Source: a bacterium (GTDB lineage Bacteria; Margulisbacteria; Marinamargulisbacteria; JAAEMD01). Taken from it: a stretch of 17,170 bases of DNA. A program made the position numbers and the translations under genes. Positions 13,089 through 17,170 of this stretch are shown here, piece by piece (positions within the stretch are counted from its first letter, which is position 1; each line of letters begins with the position of its first letter). Below the pieces are notes generated by a model. It did not search any database and was not told where the DNA came from. It was given only the letters and a program-made list of their open reading frames with translations. The DNA lies in NCBI GenBank assembly GCA_024225875.1, contig JAAEMD010000573.1:1-17170 (forward strand), written 5' to 3'.

Positions 13089-14615
13089 ATGATCAATAAC
13101 GATTTAATAAAAAATCTATTAACCTGTTTTAAAAAACCCGAGGAAAAAATTATTCAAGCACTCCAGCACCAGATAAGCCAGGCACTTAAAATAAAGGATA
13201 TCTCTATTGAGACAAAAGTAAAAAATCATCTACCGGAATATCTAAAAAAAATATCACTGCGAAACAATAATAATGAAGCAAAAATTGCATTTATATCAAT
13301 GTATCTTAAATATATTACAGGAGAAACAGGTAAGATCCCGTGGAGTAAAATTGGACCATTAAAAGACACGGACTCCATAGAAATAGATAAACTGACTGAA
13401 AATCATACATTAACAGGAATAAACAGTTTAGAAAAAGTATGTATTATAAAGCTTAACGGCGGTTTAGGAACTACTATGGGCTGTTCAGGACCAAAGTCGG
13501 CTATACCTGTATATAATGACTTGACCTTTCTTGATATAGTGACAATCCAGCTTAAAGAGCTTAGAAAAAAGTATAAAACTGAGATCCCCATGGTTTTGAT
13601 GAATAGTAATAATACAAAACTGGAAACAGCCAGAATATTAAAAAACAAGATAGATTACCTTGAGTTAATCCAGAATGAGTTCCCAAAAATCAATAAAAAA
13701 ACAGGGCTGCCCCTTTCTTATCCGGAAGATAAATCTAAAGAATGGAATCCGCCCGGACATGGAGATATATACCTGTCTTTATACACAAGCGGCCTGTTAG
13801 AAAGCCTGCTGGAAAAAGGATATACCCATGCCTTTATATCTAATTCAGATAACCTGGGCGCTACTTTAAATACAAAAATATTCGGCTATATGATAGAAAA
13901 TAAAATTGATTTTTTAATGGAAACAGCAGTAAAAACCAGGCAGGATGTAAAAGGCGGCACTATTATAAGAATAAACGAGCATCTTGAACTTCTGGAAAGA
14001 GCCCAGGTAGAAAATGAGCACATAAAAGAGTTTGAAGATATAAAATTATTTAAGGTTTTTAATACTAACAATATCTGGATAAACCTTAAAACACTAAAGC
14101 AGTATTTTGAAAAAGGGTATTTAGATCTGCCCTTAATTATAAATAATAAAACAGTTGGGACACATGAAGTTATACAGCTGGAACAAGCCATGGGCGCAGC
14201 TGTTTCAGTATTTCCGAAATCATCATCCATAATAGTTGACCGAAACCGCTTTCTACCGGTAAAAAAAACAAGTGATTTATTGATACTGCAGTCTGATTAT
14301 ATAGAAAAAGACCATTCTGGCAATTTTCAATTCAACCCGGAAGCATTAAGTTGTGTTTACCCTGAAATAAAACTGAGTAACCATTTTGATAAAATTGATA
14401 AATATACAAAAAGATTCACATATATTCCGTCATTAAAAAAAGTAAAAGACTTAACTATTAAAGGAGACATAACTTTTGGTAACAACATGAAATTTGAAGG
14501 TTCAGTGAAAATCGAGTCCAGCAGTAAAAAAACTTGCCTCCTGGAAAATGAGTATTTAAGTAATATAGCCATACACATTGATTCCAGTGGCATTAAAAAA
14601 AACTATAATCTATAA
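13089..14615 (+). CDS. UTP--glucose-1-phosphate uridylyltransferase, UGP2-type (UDPGP family)
   Basis: The protein has 508 residues. It should make UDP-glucose (or a related UDP-sugar) and pyrophosphate from UTP and the sugar 1-phosphate, in the cytoplasm, feeding glycan or envelope synthesis. It is of the eukaryote-like UDPGP family, not the usual bacterial GalU type. The nucleotide-binding loop K-L-N-G-G-L-G-T-T-M-G-C-S-G-P-K-S is at 121-137, M-N-S-N-N-T at about 171-176, P-P-G-H-G-D-I-Y at 221-228, and S-N-S-D-N-L-G-A at 251-258. The last 60-70 residues (from about 440) show a hexapeptide-like beta-helix pattern, as in this family. The first 100 residues are a helical N-terminal extension. 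The start has AAGGAAG 7 nt upstream. UDP-glucose versus UDP-GlcNAc specificity cannot be settled by eye; the 121-137 loop favours glucose. Confidence 0.88.
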   Translation: MINNDLIKNLLTCFKKPEEKIIQALQHQISQALKIKDISIETKVKNHLPEYLKKISLRNNNNEAKIAFISMYLKYITGETGKIPWSKIGPLKDTDSIEIDKLTENHTLTGINSLEKVCIIKLNGGLGTTMGCSGPKSAIPVYNDLTFLDIVTIQLKELRKKYKTEIPMVLMNSNNTKLETARILKNKIDYLELIQNEFPKINKKTGLPLSYPEDKSKEWNPPGHGDIYLSLYTSGLLESLLEKGYTHAFISNSDNLGATLNTKIFGYMIENKIDFLMETAVKTRQDVKGGTIIRINEHLELLERAQVENEHIKEFEDIKLFKVFNTNNIWINLKTLKQYFEKGYLDLPLIINNKTVGTHEVIQLEQAMGAAVSVFPKSSSIIVDRNRFLPVKKTSDLLILQSDYIEKDHSGNFQFNPEALSCVYPEIKLSNHFDKIDKYTKRFTYIPSLKKVKDLTIKGDITFGNNMKFEGSVKIESSSKKTCLLENEYLSNIAIHIDSSGIKKNYNL

Positions 14616-14667
14616 TTAGTATTATTGTTAAATAATAAACAACAACTTATAGAAAGTACTTTGTCAT

Positions 14668-15471
14668 ATGAAATGGTCTGAAATATTAAACTATATAGAA
14701 AAAGAAGAGAGCCCTTCTCTGAAGTTCATATCCAGGGTTTATCATGAGGATGACCTCGGACCTGCTGTAACAGCACTGGCAAATACGAGAGGCGGCAAAA
14801 TATTTATAGGTATAGATACAATCAACTGTCATTTAATCGGAACAGATCTTGATAGAAAATCAATAGAAAACATATGCAAAAACAGCTGTACTCCAGATAT
14901 AAATGCTCAAATAGATATTGTGTCAAGAAATGAAAAAAATATTATATGTATCACTATACCTGAAGGTGATTCAAAACCTTATTTTTATGAAAAAAAATGC
15001 TATACATTAGAAAATAAACAGTCCGTAGAAAACAAACAATCCGTCACTGCGCCTTTTACAACTGACAATAAATCTTTAGAGCCTGATATTGCAGTTAACA
15101 ATACAAAAAAGATTAATGAAACCAGAAACGAAACTATTAAAAAAACTAAACTCCTCAATAAGGATACTTCTCCTGGCAATGATAGTTCAGGCCAGGAAGA
15201 GTCAAAAGAAGATAAAGTCATATCAGAAAATATAAATGATTTACATGATATCAATCACAGGCAGAAAAAGGCTCTTGAATATCTTATTAAGAACAAGTCC
15301 ATAAGAAATAAAACCTATCGTGAACTATTTGGAGTTTCACATAAAACCGCTCATCTAGAATTTATAGATATGGTTTCCAGGGGCTATATAATAGTAAACG
15401 GATCAGGACGAAGCACCTGCTATATATATAATCCTGACCGTGGAAAACAGATATCTTTTCCTTTCAGCTAA
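14668..15471 (+). CDS. AlbA_2 domain and winged-helix protein, probable transcription regulator
   Basis: The protein has 267 residues. Residues about 14-112 are an AlbA_2 (Schlafen-like) putative nucleic-acid-binding domain: A-L-A-N-T-R-G-G-K-I-F-I-G-I-D (36-50), then L-I-G-T-D-L and K-P-Y-F-Y. The last 70 residues (196-258) form a winged helix-turn-helix of the sort usually found at the C-terminus of this family (R-Q-K-K-A-L-E-Y-L, Y-R-E-L-F-G-V-S-H-K-T-A, G-R-S-T-C-Y-I-Y). In most relatives an ATPase-like domain lies between the two. Here it is replaced by an 80-residue Asn/Lys/Ser/Glu-rich linker (113-195) that begins with a doubled E-N-K-Q-S-V. The start codon has only a weak ribosome binding site. 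It follows the pyrophosphorylase gene by 52 nt and precedes the SLH protein by 24 nt, so the three may be co-transcribed. Target genes are unknown. Confidence 0.8.
   Translation: MKWSEILNYIEKEESPSLKFISRVYHEDDLGPAVTALANTRGGKIFIGIDTINCHLIGTDLDRKSIENICKNSCTPDINAQIDIVSRNEKNIICITIPEGDSKPYFYEKKCYTLENKQSVENKQSVTAPFTTDNKSLEPDIAVNNTKKINETRNETIKKTKLLNKDTSPGNDSSGQEESKEDKVISENINDLHDINHRQKKALEYLIKNKSIRNKTYRELFGVSHKTAHLEFIDMVSRGYIIVNGSGRSTCYIYNPDRGKQISFPFS
15010..15045 (+). repeat. 18-bp in-frame tandem repeat, E-N-K-Q-S-V twice
   Basis: 15010-15027 and 15028-15045 encode the same six residues. The three differences are all at third codon positions and are silent, which points to an old duplication whose protein sequence has been kept. 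Confidence 0.85.
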
Positions 15472-15495
15472 AATGATAAATGGAGGCAAACCCTA

Positions 15496-17170
15496 ATGAT
15501 AATATATTTCAGGCATACATTTATTTTATTAATATTTCTTGTATGTCAAACTGTATGTCCAGGTGATCTATTATCCCAGACTCAAAGACACGGATTATCT
15601 ATTTATTCCGGTTTACATAAGTTTGATAAAACCAGAAATCTGAAAACCGCAGCAGAACTCGGACTTTCTGTTACCGAATACTTTGGATCTAATATTTTAA
15701 TAAGAGGAAATATAGGACGTACCTTCCCTAAAGAATATCTATCCAGAATTCAGGATTTATCAAAAACAGATTTTATAGATGTTTACGGACTGACTGCTTC
15801 TTTAAGTATTTTCAAATTCAGCAGCTTTGATTTTTTCCTCACATTAGGAGGAGGCGGCGATATTTATCCCTCTTTCACATATCCATCACTAAAGTATGGT
15901 GCCGGTATAAATTTCAACATAAATAATGACTGGTTAATAAGATCTGAAATCACAACAGGAAAAGAACTTATCACGCATTTAGGCTTATCCAGAAAACTAA
16001 ACATTTTACAGGGAAAAACAGAAACTTTATCATCATCAATAAAAGCACCAGCTTTAATCAGCGTATATAAATATGATGAGCCCCGGTATACAGATATAGC
16101 AAAACACTGGGCAAGAAATGATATATTAAAAATTTCAAGACCTGGTCTGATTAAAGGATACCTTATTACAAAAAAATCCTCTCTTAAAGTCGGAACCACT
16201 AAGAAAAAAACAGTTACTAAACATCAGGTTTTCAAACCAGAGTCACCATTAACAAAACTTGATGCGCTTCACCTTGTTACTATGGCAACAAAGCTGCATT
16301 CTATTTTAAAAAACAGCCAGGCAGATATTGAATATTCAATCTTCACTGCCCCGGAGAACAAGTGCATTGTTGATCTTTATATTGAAGATAAGAACGGCAG
16401 AAAAGTCAGAGATCTAATTTCTAAAAAACATCAGGCTGCCGGTATAGACAATATCAAATGGAATGGCCTGGATAATTCAGGAGAAAAAATTAAAAGCAGT
16501 GACTACATTATTAAACTTAAGGTATCTGGCAGCTCAAATTCAGAATCTATCAGTCATATAAAAGCGATTAATATGTTAAAACCAGTTTTAAAATCCCAGG
16601 CAGCAAACATTAATTTCATTGATATTAAAAATAACAGTGTTATTAACGAAGCTGTTGATATGGGGCTAATTCCAAAACCAGATTCACCTGGCAAAAGCCA
16701 CTTCAAACCTGATAGTGAAATAACCAGATATGACTTTATTACACTTTTAGGCAAAGCCCTGTATTACCTTGGCGCTGATACCAGAATCAATGCTGACTTG
16801 AGCATTTATAATGATAAGTCAGATATTCCTCTGTACTCACGCAGGTTTCTTGATTTATATATTTCAGAATTCGGGTATGGTGGAAATGAGAATAATAACC
16901 TGGAACCTGTAAAAAAAATAACCCGAGCTGAAGCAGCTGTACTAATAACCCGTTTCTTGAGATGGAAAAAAGAAAGAGTAAAAAACAATTATCCATTTAT
17001 GGCACGAAAAGTAACTGTTACAGATAAAAGAGCAGTAACCGCACCAGAGTTAAAAGCAAAAACCTTTCCCAAAAAACACAGCTACAAAAAAACAGCGAAA
17101 AAGAAAAAGCCTCAAAAAAAGGGCTGGAGAAAAAGAAAAAAGAAAAAAACTTATGCTAAAACAACTCCCA
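15496..17170 (+). CDS. Envelope protein with beta-barrel-like, SLH-like and FlgD-Ig segments (partial at right edge)
   Basis: The frame is open for 558 codons from the ATG at 15496 to the edge of the window, so the C-terminus is missing. GGAGG lies 9 nt before the start. A signal peptide is seen (hydrophobic residues 8-20). Residues about 33-170 alternate like outer-membrane beta strands (G-L-S-I-Y-S-G-L, A-A-E-L-G-L-S-V, Y-G-A-G-I-N-F). An SLH-like repeat follows at about 197-268 (Y-T-D-I-A-K-H-W-A, G-L-I-K-G-Y, then S-P-L-T-K-L-D-A). Residues 275-345 are a FlgD-type Ig segment (W-N-G-L-D-N-S-G-E). A second and perhaps third SLH-like region lie at 373-490 (F-I-D-I, G-L-I-P, T-R-Y-D-F-I, I-T-R-A-E-A-A). 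From about 505 the protein becomes very Lys-rich. SLH domains anchor proteins to cell-wall polymers, so this may tether outer membrane to wall; that role is inferred. Confidence 0.8.
   Translation, partial: MIIYFRHTFILLIFLVCQTVCPGDLLSQTQRHGLSIYSGLHKFDKTRNLKTAAELGLSVTEYFGSNILIRGNIGRTFPKEYLSRIQDLSKTDFIDVYGLTASLSIFKFSSFDFFLTLGGGGDIYPSFTYPSLKYGAGINFNINNDWLIRSEITTGKELITHLGLSRKLNILQGKTETLSSSIKAPALISVYKYDEPRYTDIAKHWARNDILKISRPGLIKGYLITKKSSLKVGTTKKKTVTKHQVFKPESPLTKLDALHLVTMATKLHSILKNSQADIEYSIFTAPENKCIVDLYIEDKNGRKVRDLISKKHQAAGIDNIKWNGLDNSGEKIKSSDYIIKLKVSGSSNSESISHIKAINMLKPVLKSQAANINFIDIKNNSVINEAVDMGLIPKPDSPGKSHFKPDSEITRYDFITLLGKALYYLGADTRINADLSIYNDKSDIPLYSRRFLDLYISEFGYGGNENNNLEPVKKITRAEAAVLITRFLRWKKERVKNNYPFMARKVTVTDKRAVTAPELKAKTFPKKHSYKKTAKKKKPQKKGWRKRKKKKTYAKTTP

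Overview
The window is AT-rich (about one third G+C by eye) and reads as chromosomal DNA from an uncultured diderm bacterium. The diderm inference rests on a PorV/PorQ-type outer-membrane protein, and on a protein that combines a likely beta-barrel with SLH-like and FlgD-type Ig segments. The GIG-repeat fibre protein has a C-terminal module I know mainly from Bacteroidota-like secreted proteins. The whole set would fit a candidate phylum such as Margulisbacteria, Elusimicrobiota or a Fibrobacterota-like lineage, but no marker here fixes the taxonomy. No rRNA, tRNA or CRISPR array was seen.

Layout. 1-640 has no convincing gene; it holds hairpins, a 15-codon mini-ORF with a good ribosome binding site, and an 11-C homopolymer. 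641-4511 (minus) is a three-gene envelope operon: a FlgD-Ig-like secreted protein, a PorV/PorQ-like outer-membrane protein coupled to it by an ATGA overlap, and a fibre-like protein with a 219-bp near-perfect tandem duplication. 4512-5013 is intergenic, with a probable transposase C-terminal relic and several perfect palindromes. 5014-8716 (minus) runs radical SAM protein, peptide-type ABC substrate-binding lipoprotein, ABC permease; the partner permease and ATPases are not in the window. 8822-9838 (plus) is a two-part GNAT-like acetyltransferase with a Lys/Arg tail. Then come prs (plus, with a near-consensus promoter), pckA (minus) and a plus-strand set: UGP2-type UDP-sugar pyrophosphorylase, AlbA_2/winged-helix regulator, and an SLH-type envelope protein cut by the right edge.

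How the genes fit together. prs, pckA and the UDP-sugar pyrophosphorylase are central-metabolism genes (PRPP, gluconeogenesis, UDP-glucose). They lie next to envelope genes that would use sugar nucleotides indirectly, but there is no evidence of one pathway. The clearest unexplained structure is a 117-bp element with imperfect terminal inverted repeats, present twice in opposite orientation (6014-6130 and 9967-10083). One copy interrupts the transporter operon and the other lies just upstream of the prs promoter. I see no complete novel defence or biosynthetic system. The best candidates for something undescribed are the envelope trio and the mobile-looking 117-bp repeat family.
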